Positions 11,946 to 23,700 of a stretch of DNA of 64,000 nt are shown here, in pieces. Both the position numbers and the translations under genes were made by a program. The number at the start of each line of letters is the position of its first letter. Position 1 is the first letter of the stretch. This DNA comes from Rehmannia glutinosa (lineage: Eukaryota; Streptophyta; Magnoliopsida; Lamiales; Orobanchaceae), in contig JABTTQ020002203.1 in the NCBI GenBank assembly GCA_016081115.2, positions 434,001-498,000 on the forward strand, read 5' to 3'. The notes beneath the pieces are model-generated. The model ran no database searches, had not been told where the DNA came from, and worked only from the letters and a program-made list of their open reading frames with translations.

Positions 11946-12133
11946 GTAAATTTAGTGAAAACTGAATGAAAGCAAAATATTCCAAAAGTTACAGCAACAA
12001 TATGAATGTCCCAGATATTTATAGGCTAGGAAAGCAAACAACTAATCATCTAATTAGCCAACTAAACAATATAATCAATTAACTAAAAGGGTATAAAGGT
12101 AAAAGCAACAAAATATAACCAACTAATCCAACA
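11945..12133 (-). repeat. 5' LTR of the 4.9-kb copia element (189 bp, internally deleted)
   Basis: Same termini as the 7241-7474 copy, but missing 45 bp between two ATATTC direct repeats. It is followed, in element orientation, by the TGGTATACAGAGC primer-binding site. Confidence 0.9.
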
Positions 12134-12802
12134 TCCATTTTCCCAAGTATGTACTGTAGAACCTCTATAATTTTAGGGAAAAATGCTTGAAATCTGAAAT
12201 ACTATTAGGCAAAATCCTAGTTATTTGCTCCAGTTCAATATATAAATCTTGGTCCTGGTGCCGGGAGAGGAAAAATATCGGAAACGGTGGCTTGGGTTGG
12301 GCGAGGGGGGCTAGGTTTAGCGTGGAAGCAAAACAAGGTTTTGCTAGAAACATGTTGATCGTATAATTAGGATTTAGATTTTGGTTAGGTTGTCTTTGGC
12401 AGGGTGCCGTGACAATTCAAAGGTATGCGCCTGAGAGACGATAGAGAGAGAGGGAGGAGATGAAAAAGTAAAAGAAAAAGGGAATTCTACATCGGTTCGA
12501 AGATCAACAGATGTAGAACAGGCGTAAATAAGAGTGTTATATCGGTTCTTTAATAGAACCAATGTACATGTCTTATTTATATTACAATTATGCCACCGAA
12601 TTTTTTTTAGGGAGCGGATAAATTTCAAAGAAACTGAACCCTTACAAAGGGTGAGCTATATCACTTTTGAGCTACAAGCTCGTGGTTTGTAGAAAAATTA
12701 TTTAATAAGTAAAGGGTTCAAAATCATTAACAATTTGTTTGACTTATGTACTGACAAGTCAATTAGAAATTAATCCTCTAAGCTAGTAATTAATTAAGAA
12801 AT
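12134..12802. other. unassigned flank of the copia insertion
   Basis: No convincing gene. It contains an AT-rich stretch, a purine-rich run (12440-12480) and a TCTACATC...GATGTAGA inverted motif at about 12487-12518 with ATCGGTTC motifs nearby, a pattern often seen in transposon subterminal sequence. It may be the continuation of the locus broken by the copia insertion. Confidence 0.35.
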
Positions 12803-13660
12803 CACTACAAGAAAATCGCAAAATAGCGACAGACTGGCGACGATTTTTTTTGTCATTATTTTACTCGTCGCTAATTCCTTAGCGACGGGTTACGTTATTT
12901 AGTGATGGAAAAATCTGTCGCTAAAATAATAGAAATCCATCGCCAATCATGAATTGTAGCGACAAAATGGACAACGAATTAGCGACAACTTTAGCGACGG
13001 AATAATCAGTTGCTAATTTCGGGACAAATTATTATGTCGCTAAATTGCGTCAATTAACTTTTGTTTTTAATATTAGCGATGGAAGTTCCCGTTGCTAATT
13101 TGATTAAATAATCCATCACTAAATCTGTCTTACACTTAACAAATAGAGATGGATACATTTATAATATTTTTATAATATTTTTTTATTTTAATTTCTATTT
13201 TATTTTTTAAAATTAAAAACCTGTAAAACAATTGACGTTCAAATTACAAAATTTCATTTACATAAACTATATAAACTATCAATAATAGCCAATATAATAT
13301 CTATTTTACATCCGTGCCATACATTTATAGTTATAGGAACCCGCAATACATCCATATATAATCTAAAATAAAAAATAAAAATATCTATAGAATTTGTCTA
13401 ATTTGTGCATGTTGTCAAGGAGGAGGCATCTGTCCCTAGCGGCGTGACTCCATCATCATACGTACCAACTCGAGCATCTTGTGACTCCAATGCTCTTCTT
13501 GGCCGCAAGAACTTTCGGCTGCCACGTGACTCTTTCGGTCCACTTTGTGTGAGTCGCTTGGGTCATCTATTACGTGAGCTGTCTCCTCAATGCCTCCTCA
13601 TCCACAAGCTGTCAATAACCTGTAAAGTTGGATTATGATATCCAACAAATGAGATTTTAA
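12803..13660. mobile_element. one end of a CACTA (EnSpm/CMC) transposon
   Basis: The sequence at 12803 begins CACTACAAGAAAA, the canonical plant CACTA terminus. The next roughly 290 bp contain many TAGCGAC/GTCGCTA motifs in both orientations, typical CACTA subterminal repeats. A GC-richer block at 13400-13630 may be part of its body, but I recognise no transposase in it. The matching opposite terminus was not found, so the element is partial. The right limit is approximate and probably set by the copia LTR that follows. Confidence 0.65.
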
Positions 13661-13737
13661 AATAAAATAGAATCAAATTAGATGTTAGGATTTGACAAGA
13701 TGTCTAAAACTGTTTAAAAAGCAAAATGATAAGAAAT

Positions 13738-13996
13738 GTTAGGATTTGTAACAGATACATGATATTTTTGTTGTTTTTAACTCTTAGAGTTATGAGGTGA
13801 TAGTGTTGAGATATTGTAAAGTGATGTAAAATATAGTCTTAGTGGAAGTTTAGTGGCAGCTTAGTGCTTTAAATTAGGTAGTGGTATTTCCTCTTTTCCT
13901 TAATTTCTAAAGAGTCTTAGGCTAACTCTTGCCTATATAATGTACAATTTCAGACATGGTTAAAGTACAATAAAACATACTTAGTTTCCTCTCTTT
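13738..13996 (+). repeat. 5' LTR of a truncated plus-strand copia element
   Basis: TGTTAGGATTTGTAAC begins the block. A primer-binding-site-like TGGTATCACAGAGC, an initiator-Met-type site with a 2-nt insertion, follows at 13998. A similar TGTTAGGATTTG occurs at 13683, so the true start could be there. There is no 3' LTR in the window to compare. Confidence 0.6.
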
Positions 13997-16463
13997 ATGG
14001 TATCACAGAGCATGTACGAAACCTAAAGTATCTTGCTTCTCCTTTCCAGTTTTGTCTTCAAACCCTAGTTTTTTTTTCTCTCAACTGACCGGAGTAGTTC
14101 ACCACCGCTGGAGCCTCTGTCGGAGACACGCGCTGGACCATCGATCTCGTCAGGTGCCGAACAGTCGAACCTCCGAACCCCATCACCGAAAACCGCCCCA
14201 TGCGCCCTCACGCGCCACATTTCTCTTTGGCGTGTGAACCCCACGCACCACTGCCGTTCAGTCGCCATCGCACCAGTGTCGCCCGGTGCGCCTCCTCTTC
14301 CTCTTTCTGTCCGTACAATTTTCAGTTAGTGTGCCCTCTGTTTCAGACATCTTAAGTCAGTTTTTCTTCTTTTCGGTCTCCGTTTGGTCTCTCTATCACA
14401 AGCGTCACTTATATTTTTGATTGTCCAGTGTCTGTTTTTCAGTTACAATGGCTGAAACTTCTGAAACTTCTTCACAAAAAAATAGTTTGGTCTCGTTTGC
14501 TTTTCAAGGTTCCCCTACTATTACAACTGAAAAATTGAATGGTAAAAACTACCTGAATTGGCATTCGTCTGTTGAGTTGTGGTTCTTAGGTCAGAATCTT
14601 TCGGACCATCTTACTAAGAAATCTTCAGATATTGATGCTAAGTTGAAAGATAATTGGGAACAAGTTGATTACCAACTTGTATCCTTCTTGTGGAAGTCTA
14701 TTGAGCCAAAGTTAATGGCACATTTTCGTCCGTATAGGACTTGCTATGATGTCTGGGTAAAGGCTAAAAACCTTTATGCTAACGATATTCAACGACTGTA
14801 TGAATCTATTCATAATCTTGCCACTCTTCAGATGACTGATTCCGATCTGTCTGACTACTTAACTCGGGCTCAATCCACCATTGATGAGCTCAAGTTAATG
14901 TTTGTTAGTACGGATCTTCCACAAATGTTGACAACACGTGACAATATGTTTATGGTATTTATTCTTCATGGTCTTTCGAAGGAGTATGGATCTGTACGTG
15001 ACCAGGCTTTAACAAATCCTACTATCCCTGGAAGAGCTTATTAGTCGTCTTCTCAGAGTTTCTTTTTCTGCACACCTTACACAACCAACTCCTGAGCCAT
15101 CCGCTCTTATTTCTCACCTGAATGACCGTGGTAGTGTGGACCGAGGCCACGGTCATGGTCGAGGTCGTGGCTGAGGGGGTCAAGGAAATCTCTATTGCAC
15201 TCACTGTGGTCGGGATAACCATACTCAGGATCGGTGTTATAGCTTACATGGTTTTCCCCAAAATGGCTAATATTGGTCAATCCTCAACTCCCTCTGAATT
15301 GCAATCTGATTCTGAGATTACTCTTTCTACTAGTGACTATAAATAGTATTTACAGCTTAAGGCAGCCCAACATGCCACATCTTCAGCTACTATTGCTCAC
15401 ACTGGTATTCTACGGTTTGTCTCTCTCACTCTACACCTACGAGATGGATGGATTTTGGATTCTAGTGCTTCTGATCATGTGACTGGTAATTCCTCAAGTT
15501 TCTCCGATATATCACACACCAAATTTTTACATTATATTACTGTTTCAGATGGATCTAAAATCCAGGAAACTGGAGTTGGACGAGTCTCACCCACTCCCTC
15601 AATATCTTTAAGTTCTATCTTATTGGTTCCCAATTGCCCCTTTAACTTAATTTCCATAAGCAAATTAACTTGTTCTTTAAATTGTGCCATAACCTTCACT
15701 TCTGACTCCTTCCTAATACAGGACCGAAATATAGGGCAGACAATTGGAGCAGGATCTGAATCTCGTGGTCTTTTCTACCTTCAATCAACAACTTCTATAT
15801 GTGCCACTACTGCATCCCCCGATCTTTTTCATCGTCGTCTGGGCCACCCGAGTCTACTTAAGTTAAAATCAATGGTATCTGGTCTTTCACAGCTGGAGTC
15901 TTTAAATTGTGAGTCTTATCAATTAGGAAAACATGTTCGTGTATCTTTTCCTAATCGTCTTAATAATAGAGTTGTCTCTCTTTTTGATATTATTCACTCT
16001 GATGTTTGGGGTCCGAGTCATATTTCGTCTCTCTTAGGTTATCGTTATTATGTCACTTTTATTCATGATTTCTCCAGATGTACTTGGATATTTCTAATGA
16101 AAGATCGCTTTGAGTTGTTTGATATTTTTCAAAAAATTTGTTCGGAAATTATGACTTAGTTTGGTAAAACAATTCGTATCTTACGTAGTGATAATGCAAA
16201 AGAGTATTTATTTGACCATTTTAATTCTTTCATACATTCTAAAGGCATTATACATCTATCTAGTTGCCCTCATACACCTCAACAAAATGGTGTAGGTGAA
16301 CGAAAATATAGACACATTGTTGATACAGCTCGCACTCTTTTGATATATGCTAATGCACCTTTACGGTTTTGGGGCGGTGCTGTCTTAACTGCCACTTATT
16401 TGATAAATCGAATGCTATCTTCTGTATTAAATGGTCGGACTCCCTACTCTATTTTGCACCCTA

Positions 16464-17843
16464 CACTACAACATAAATGACATAAGGTAGCGCACAAAAA
16501 ATGTTACCTAATACCCATTAAATATTACTATAGACAATAAGTAGCACTTTTTATGGTGATGTAGTTGCCCGTGCTACCTATAGTCTAAGGTGTCATTTTT
16601 AATAGGTTTTAGTGACACTTTTTATAAGTGTTACATTAAGTTCATTATTTGTATCACTTTGAAGAAACACTTCTAAAGTATTACATATAATTCTTATGTA
16701 ACACTTTTTAGTATCACTTTTTCTATATGTAACACTTTGAAAAAATTACTTCAGGAGTGTTAAGTAAGAATATTATGTATCAGTTTTTGTAGCACTTTGT
16801 CTTTTTTTTCACCCAAAGGGCTTCGAACCCAAGACATGTTATGTTTGGAGGTGGCAATTTGCCAATAAGCTAAGATGATTCTTATTAAAACTTTTGCATT
16901 GTTTTATATATACATATATTATATTATGTACTTTATGTATAAGATTATAATATATAACATATGTATTAAAAATTATATTGCACAATATACATTATATATT
17001 ATATATATTAAAAATTATATTATATTATATTTTAAAGGACATAATAAAAATAAAAATACAAAAAATATATAAATAGAATTATCGACTGATTAATTTTCCA
17101 TTGATAAAAAACATCAAAAAATATGAAATTAATTTACTAACAGATTACAAAATTCTAACAGAAAAAAAAATTAATAAATAAATAATGAAAAAGTAATTTA
17201 TCGACAGAAAAAATTATTAGTAACTAATGACAGTATCAATTTTCATTAGAAAATATTTTCTAAAAAAGTTAAAAAAAAAGGTTACCGAATAAATTGGTTT
17301 CCGTAAAAAATTAAATTATTAAAAATAGTAAAATAATAATAAAATATTTATATGGATTTTTCATCGGTACTAAGACAAAATTAATTACCTCCATAAAAAA
17401 TTTCAAAAAAAAATAAAAAGACTTTACTGAAAGAAAATAAAAAATCAATAAAAAAAATAATGTATATTTGTCATGCATCATCTATTTTGTGATATCAATT
17501 AATTAATAAATCGTTGGCATTATTTAATGAAGGCGATATAGTTTTGTGTTATCAAAATATAGCCAAAAAAGTGTTACAATTAATAAAATACAGTGTGACG
17601 TAAAGTGTTGTTTAATTAAAGTGATACCTATTTGTGTTACTAAAGAAATAACAAAAAATGTGATATATAAAAAGTGTTACTTATTTAAAACTGTTACATA
17701 TAAGCGTTACATATTGATAAAGTGCTGTAGAAGTGTTACATTAATGTTGTGATGTAAAAAGTGTTACGAACACGTATTACATAATGTGTTTTATGAAAAA
17801 GTGCTACAATTTTATGTTACCTAATGCCATTTATATTGTAGTG
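16464..17843 (+). mobile_element. complete non-autonomous CACTA element, copy 1 (1380 bp)
   Basis: It begins CACTACAACATAAATG and ends CATTTATATTGTAGTG, terminal inverted repeats with the CACTA signature. It is flanked by a 3-bp CTA target-site duplication (16461-16463 and 17844-17846), the CACTA standard. Both ends carry many GTGTTAC/GTAACAC subterminal motifs; the centre is very AT-rich. It has no coding capacity and depends on a transposase from elsewhere. A second copy lies in the opposite orientation at 55194-56644. Confidence 0.92.
16818..16872 (-). other. tRNA-like A-box/B-box module inside CACTA copy 1
   Basis: On the minus strand TAGCTTATTGGCAA (16859-16872) resembles a pol III A box, and GGGTTCGAAGCCC (16818-16830) a B box about 30 bp further on. 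The equivalent positions in the second CACTA copy have the same arrangement. It is not a functional tRNA gene: there is no proper cloverleaf or acceptor stem. Confidence 0.5.
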
Positions 17844-18775
17844 CTATGGCCCCCTTATATGATGTCTCTCCTCATGTTTTTGGTTGTACTTGTTTTGTTC
17901 ATGATCTTTCTCCAGGTCGTGATAAACTATCTCCTCGATCTATCAAGTGTATTTTCCTAGGCTATTCTCGTGTTCAAAAGGGTTATCGTTGTTACTCTTC
18001 CCCTACAAACTGCTTCTATATCTCAGCAGATGTTACCTTCTCTGAGGATATCTCATACTTTGCCACAAGGAATATTCCTTCCCATGACTTAGATCAGGTT
18101 TTGCATGTACCTTATTTTTCAACATCTCGTGAGCCTTCTAGTTCCCCAGATATGTCAATTCCTCCATCCTCTCCACCACAGTCTCCTCCGCCCATAAACC
18201 GGCATGGCATCACTTATGAACGACGGATAGAGTCACGTGGTTCAGCTCTTGTTCCAGATATCTCCTCCCCTACTCCAGCTCCATCCGCTTCACCTGATTT
18301 GCCTATCGCCCTCCGCAAAGGTATACGTTCTACTTACAACCCTTATCCTATTTACAATTTTCTCTCTTACCATCGTTTGTCTCCCACATATTGTACTCTT
18401 GTTTATACACTTTCTTCTGTTTCTATTCCTAAGACAATTTCCGAAGCACTATCTCATCCAGGATGGAAACAGGACATGCTTGATGAAATATCAGCTTTAG
18501 ATTCCAATCACACTTGGAAACTTGTTCCTCTTCCATCTGGAAAATCTATTGTCGGTTGTCGATGGGTTTTCAATGTTAAGGTAGGTCCGGATGGACAAGT
18601 TGATCGCTTGAAAGCTTGACTGGTGGCCAAATGATACATACAAGTCTATGGTCAGGATTACAATGATAGTTTTTCTCCCGTTGCAAAGATGTCCTCGGTT
18701 CGTTTATTTTTAGCCATGGCTGCCATGCGACGTTGGCCCTCTTTCAGTTAGACATCAAAAATGCCATTTATAGTT

Positions 18776-18860
18776 GTGTGGGTATTCAACCACACATAAT
18801 TTCGATATGTGTGGGTAATAAAATAAGTCATTCTAATTTAATAGCTGACATTTATTATGT
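18776..18860 (+). repeat. left arm of an inverted repeat flanking the LINE
   Basis: It starts ATAGTTGTGTGGGTA and contains CCACACAT...ATGTGTGGGTAAT. A similar order of motifs occurs inverted at 25035-25129. It looks like one end of a small inverted-repeat element into which the LINE inserted. Confidence 0.45.
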
Positions 18861-19213
18861 GTCACCTAAAATTGCGTTCTCCTCTTGACGGAGTCTCGTT
18901 CCCATCTAGGGTTTTGTTAGGGCTTCCTTTGTGTCAACCTTGGTCTCTAGGGTTTCTGTCCGGCACCGTCGATCTGGAGTCATCTTCATCCGTTTTCCTT
19001 CTTTCTTTCTCTCCTATCTTTCCTTCTTCTCGCTCGCTTGATTTTTTTCTCTTTTGTTTTGGTTTTTTTCGTGCTTAGGGTTTACTGTTGCTTCTTCCTC
19101 TATTAAGGGATAAGTTGATTTCTCATTTAAATTCTCTGTTATTTTTGCAGATCTACGTATTGCTGGGAGCCCCCATATTCACGAAGAATCAGTGGTAATC
19201 GAGATTTCGTAAC

Positions 19214-20341
19214 ATGGAGGATCTTACCGATACGGAGGGTTTGGTTGTTGATCTAGATAACAGCGGGCAAGCGGAGGGTAACACCCAAATCGAACAATCC
19301 TTTTGCTTGGTGGGTAAACTATATACGGACAAAACGTGGAAACCATTTTACCTAATCGAGGTTATGAAAAAATCATTGAAGGCTAAGGCTCCGGTCACAA
19401 CAAGGGAATGGGGAAGCGATTTGATATTATTTAAGTTCGAGGATTCGATGGATAGGGAGTGGGTTTTAGCCAATCAACCATGGCACTTTGATGGCGGATT
19501 GCTAGCAATACGGAAACTCCTGGATAGTGAACAGCCTTCGACCACTTAGGTTACCACAACCTCTTTTTGGATTAGGGTTTACGATATTCCAGTCGTTTGC
19601 ATGAACCCGAGTACGGCAATGTTCCTCGCACGCCAACTTGGGGAATTGGAAACATTGGATACTACTACAAAAGGTTTATTTGGTAAATTTTTGAGATTCA
19701 AGATTTGTATCAATATCACTAAACCTTTGGTTTGGGTCCTAACGGTTAAAGTGCAAGGCAAACAGATCACACTCCCGCTGAAGTACGAAGCGCTCCCAAT
19801 TTATTGTTTCTGTTGTGGAGTAATAGGTCATTTTTTCCGAAATTGCGAGACGTGCGATAGAAACGAATGTCAGGACACGGCAAGCATGAAGTATGGTCCT
19901 TGGCTCAAAGCTTCACCACTCAAATGCATAACTCCTTCCCGTGATCACCTTACCAAAACTGAAACACACCGCAACCTTTTCGGCAAGGAGCCAAGCCCAT
20001 ATCGATCCGCATCGCCCAGACGCGAAGCAACCCCGGAAAATTCAGTTACTTCACCATCTATCACTGCCACAGCCGTTAGAAACCCTGAACCGAGCAAACC
20101 CCTTCTTGGCCTATACCCTACTATTACGAGCCCACTAAAGACCAACCTTCACCACTCTCTTGAATCACTCTCCATTACATCCTCTCCTTCCCACACACAG
20201 ACCAATATCATAACTCACAAAAAGCTCTTACATGCTGAAAGCTCCAAACCATCTCTACTTCTAACCCCACCCACGGTCCCACCACATGAACCCACCCATG
20301 CATCACCTGCATTGCACACAAACCCACCCATGCATCACTAA
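19214..20341 (+). pseudogene. LINE ORF1: DUF4283-like RNA-binding protein with CCHC knuckle
   Basis: It starts at ATG 19214 (MEDLTDTEG). Residues near 80-100 give REWVLANQPWHFDGGLLAIR, typical of DUF4283 in plant LINE ORF1. The CCHC_4-type knuckle is YCFCCGVIGHFFRNCETC near 19801-19855. One in-frame TAG at 19547-19549 interrupts an otherwise continuous frame. The C-terminal third is rich in Pro, Ser and Thr. In the family this protein binds the element RNA. A frameshift in a short repeat near 20290-20395 moves the tail to another frame, which ends at 20585. Confidence 0.85.
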
Positions 20342-20395
20342 TTCACCACACAAACCCACCCATGCATCACCTGCCATGCACACTAATTCACCTAA
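20283..20395 (+). repeat. minisatellite in LINE ORF1 tail
   Basis: The motif CCCACCCATGCATCACC recurs at about 20290, 20326 and 20358, mixed with TGCACAC(T/A)AA units. It encodes Thr-His-Pro-rich protein and probably caused the frameshift by slippage. Confidence 0.6.
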
Positions 20396-20769
20396 ATCAC
20401 CCACATTAACACCGACCCCACCCCCACTGCCTCATGCACCCTCTAAATCTTGCCCACCCCAACACATTAACCCACCCACGCACAAAGAGCCCCAAAATAT
20501 ATCTCCCAATAAATCCAATACAGCTACCCCTACCACCTCCTTATCTATGAACACACGAACCCCCTCGAAGCCCGGAAATAGTTAGACCAGACTCAAAAAT
20601 CGTAAACCATCAAAAAACCGTCCATACCCCCACACCTACCAAACGCTTTAGATACGGAGATGCGAGCCGTCAAAAATGATCGATGATAGCAATAAGAAAT
20701 GAAGGAGTTTGGGTTGTTTGATGTTCCATGTAACTTTGTTCTATCGAGATCATGAGGGAAGCGAGCCCC

Positions 20770-23700
20770 GCCGACCAATGAGTTGCTTAAGTTGGAACCG
20801 CGTGGGCTTGGGAACCCACGAACGATTAGCGTCTTTGAAAAAGACATATTAATTCTCAAGATCCCACGTTTGTTTTCCTTATGGAGACCAAACTATGTAT
20901 GTCTGAAATGTTGGAAATTACAAAAATGGGTTTTGACGGATCACACATTGTGGAATGCGATCGAGCAATGGCGATTTAAAGGGAGGGTTATGTTGGTTAT
21001 GGAAAGATAGTCATAATTTTCGGATTTTATCGGATTCTTTACATCATATAGATGGTATGGAGACGGATGGAGAGCTCAAAGAGACTTTCGGGAGTATACG
21101 GATGGCCGGAAGAGGAGTTGAAGCACCACACGTGGAGATTAATCAAAAATCTGTCTCATCATAACCCTAGTGCTAGCTGGTTATGCGTCGGCGATTTTAA
21201 CGAGATTCTCTACAATTTTGAAAAGATTGGGGGCCGAGTTAGAGATGAGTCGAAGATGGGCGAATTTCATGATGCAATCCAAGAAACGAATCTTGATGAC
21301 CTGGGGTACAACGGGTTTACTTTCACTTGGACAAACGGGCAAGCGGGAGAGGCAAACATCCAAGAACGACTTGATAGGTGTTTGGGCAACTCGAACTGGG
21401 TCACTAATTTTCCTAACTACTACGTCCAACACCTCCCGAGAGTCGAATCAGATCACTGCCCGATAACTATAATTTGGAGAAGGGCCCGGATGTCTAGGCA
21501 AAATGCAGTGAAGGCTCGAAAGCGTATATTCCGGTTCGAAGCTATGTGGTTAACGGATGAGACTTGTATGGACGTTGTCAAGCATGCATGGATAGATATG
21601 GGAAGGGCAAATGACATACGTACTCTAACAAGGAAAATCCAATGCTGTGGAGATAATCTTAAAGCTTGGGAACGTAGCCATTTCGGTCATGTTGGACGGC
21701 AAATTCGGGAAGTTGAGGGGAAGCTTCAGGTTTCTAATTCCTCGGGGGCATCATTATCTCAAATTCGAGAACGCACAAATCTGGAAGGGAGCCTTCGGGA
21801 TTTATATAGGAAAGAGAAGACGATGTGGCACCAACGGTCAAGGGCGAATTGGATAAAGGAGGGGGACAAAAATACCGGTTTTTTCCATAAGCTAGCAAAT
21901 GGCAGACAGACTCGCAACACCATAGACAAAATTAAGAATAGTGCGGGAGTATGGTGTGAGGAACCGGCGGACATTACTAATACCTTTGGGGAGTATTTTT
22001 GAAGTCTATTTACCGCTGAATCCCAACTGGATATGGGTCGCGCCCTCGATGCTGTAGATCGAAAAGCAACAGGGGAGATGAACGAGATGCTGACCCGTCC
22101 CTTTGTGGCGGAAGAAGTGATGGCCGCTCTATCTCAGATGCACCCTACCAAATCGCCTGGACCAGACGTTATGCCCGCCTTATTTTATCAGAAATTTTGG
22201 CCCCTTATTAAGTCTGATGTGTTGTCCTCTACTCTTAAAATTCTGAATTCTGAAGCTAGACCGAGAGATATAAACCAAACATTTATTGTTCTAATTCCCA
22301 AAAAAAAGAAGCCGGAGTGTGTCTCAGATTTTAGGCCTATTAGTCTGTGTAACGTTATTTTTAAACTGGTTACTAAGACCATAGCTAATAGACTTAAATT
22401 AATCTTGTCTGAGCTTATTAATCCTACACAATCAGCTTTTGTCCCAGGTAGATTGATAACGGATAATGCCATGCTTGCCTTTGAAATTTTCCACCACATG
22501 AAAAACAATATGGCAAAAAAAAGAGGTGCTTTTGCTTTCAAACTTGATATGTCGAAAGCCTATGACCGTGTCGAATGGTGTTTGTTAAAAGAAGTTATGA
22601 TTAGACTGGGTATTGATTCTACTTTTGTGTCACTTATTATGAGATGTGTTACTTCAGTCTCTTTTTCACTTCTTATTAATGGTCAGCCTGGTGAATTATT
22701 TTCACCTTCTCGCGGACATCGACAAGGCGACCCTCTATCTCCATATCTGTTCTTTTTTTGTGCAGAGGCTTTCTCATCGCTGATAAGAAGGGCGGAATCC
22801 TTGGGCGGCTTACACGGCATTAAAGTGAACAGCCAAGCCCCGAGAATTTCGCACCTTTTTTTCGCCGATGATAGCATTATTTTTAACAGGGCAAATGAGA
22901 GGGAAATTGCTACTACACGAGATATAACTGCCACTTACGAAAAAGCCTCAGGCCAAAAGATCAGTCTGGAGAAATCGGCAATTTCCTTCAACAAGGGACT
23001 GCCACATGACAAGAGAATCAGTCTAGCCGGCCAGTTGGGGGTCTCATTAGTGGATAAGCATGCTATTTACTTGGGGATTCTGACCGTCGTTGGGAGATCA
23101 AAAAAAGAGATTTTTGCGAGTATCATAGATAGAGTTCGAAAAAAGCTAAAAAATTGGAAGAGTAGATCGCTATCTATAGCCGGGAAGCTTGTTCTAATCA
23201 AATCAGTGGCGCAAGCTATTCCGACGTATATCATGAGTTTCTTTGAGCTACCCTCTAATATTTGTTCTATTATAAATTCGCTCATTAGCAATTTTTGGTG
23301 GGGGCAGAATAAGGAGGAGAGAAGAATCCACTGGAAGGCGTGGAATGTGTTGTGTCGGCCCAAGAGTGAGGGGGGACTAGGCCTAAGGGATACTCATTGT
23401 TTTAATTTGGCTATGATTTCTAAACAGGGTTGGCGATTAATATACAATGAGAGCTCCCTTTTTGCAAAAATTTTAAAAGCCCGATACTACCCACGAAGCA
23501 CTTTTTTGAACACTACAATTAGCCATAATCCATCTTTCACATGGAGAAGCATTGTAGCGGGTCAAAAAGTTTTTTGTCGGGGTATTCGGTGGAATATCGG
23601 TGATGGCTCGACGGTGCGGATTTGGTCAGATCCTTGGATGTTTGATAGCCCAAAATTTATGCCTAGAACACATGTGCAGCCTGATTATGCAAATTGCGTG

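Larger units (their letters stand above)
7241..12133 (-). mobile_element. nearly complete Ty1/copia retrotransposon, 4.9 kb
   Basis: Two short LTRs (7241-7474 and 11945-12133) begin TGTAAATTTAG and end CTAATCCAACA in plus orientation and bracket a minus-strand gag-pol. In element orientation the polypurine tract GAGAGGGGA abuts the 3' LTR, and a TGGTATACAGAGC primer-binding site, a slightly altered initiator-tRNA-Met site, follows the 5' LTR. Flanks are GCCAT (7236-7240) and TCCAT (12134-12138), a 5-bp target-site duplication with one mismatch. The order gag, protease, integrase, RT, RNase H is that of copia. Stops and frameshifts make it inactive. Confidence 0.93.
14448..18770 (+). pseudogene. 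copia gag-pol of the truncated element
   Basis: Gag starts at ATG 14448 (MAETSETSS) and shows LNGKNYLNWHSSVELWFLG. The zinc knuckle near 15195 is intact (CTHCGRDNHTQDRC) but lies in another frame. The protease motif near 15455 is DSSASDH instead of DSGASDH. The GAG-pre-integrase and integrase segment at 15820-16460 shows FHRRLGHPS, HSDVWGP, LRSDNAKEY and GERKYRH, so the DDE-type catalytic positions look present. The remaining integrase and the RT start resume at 17846 (HVFGCTCFVHD, WKLVPLPSGKSIVGCRWVF), broken by stops near 18617 and 18631. Removing the CACTA insertion and one CTA restores continuity of the reading frame across 16463/17847. Confidence 0.88.
13738..18775 (+). mobile_element. 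3'-truncated Ty1/copia element with a nested CACTA insertion
   Basis: It comprises LTR, leader, gag, protease, integrase and the first part of RT, then stops abruptly at about 18775, before the YVDD motif. RT C-terminus, RNase H and 3' LTR are missing. A CACTA element (16464-17843) splits the integrase region. The right end coincides with the start of another element's inverted repeat (18776). Confidence 0.85.

Noticed and set aside
12374..12628. 84-codon minus-strand ORF
   Set aside because: No motif, and it spans inverted ACATCGGTTC-type motifs that look like transposon sequence.
13405..13638. 77-codon ORF with a GC-rich body
   Set aside because: No recognised domain on either strand; more likely part of the partial CACTA element's interior.
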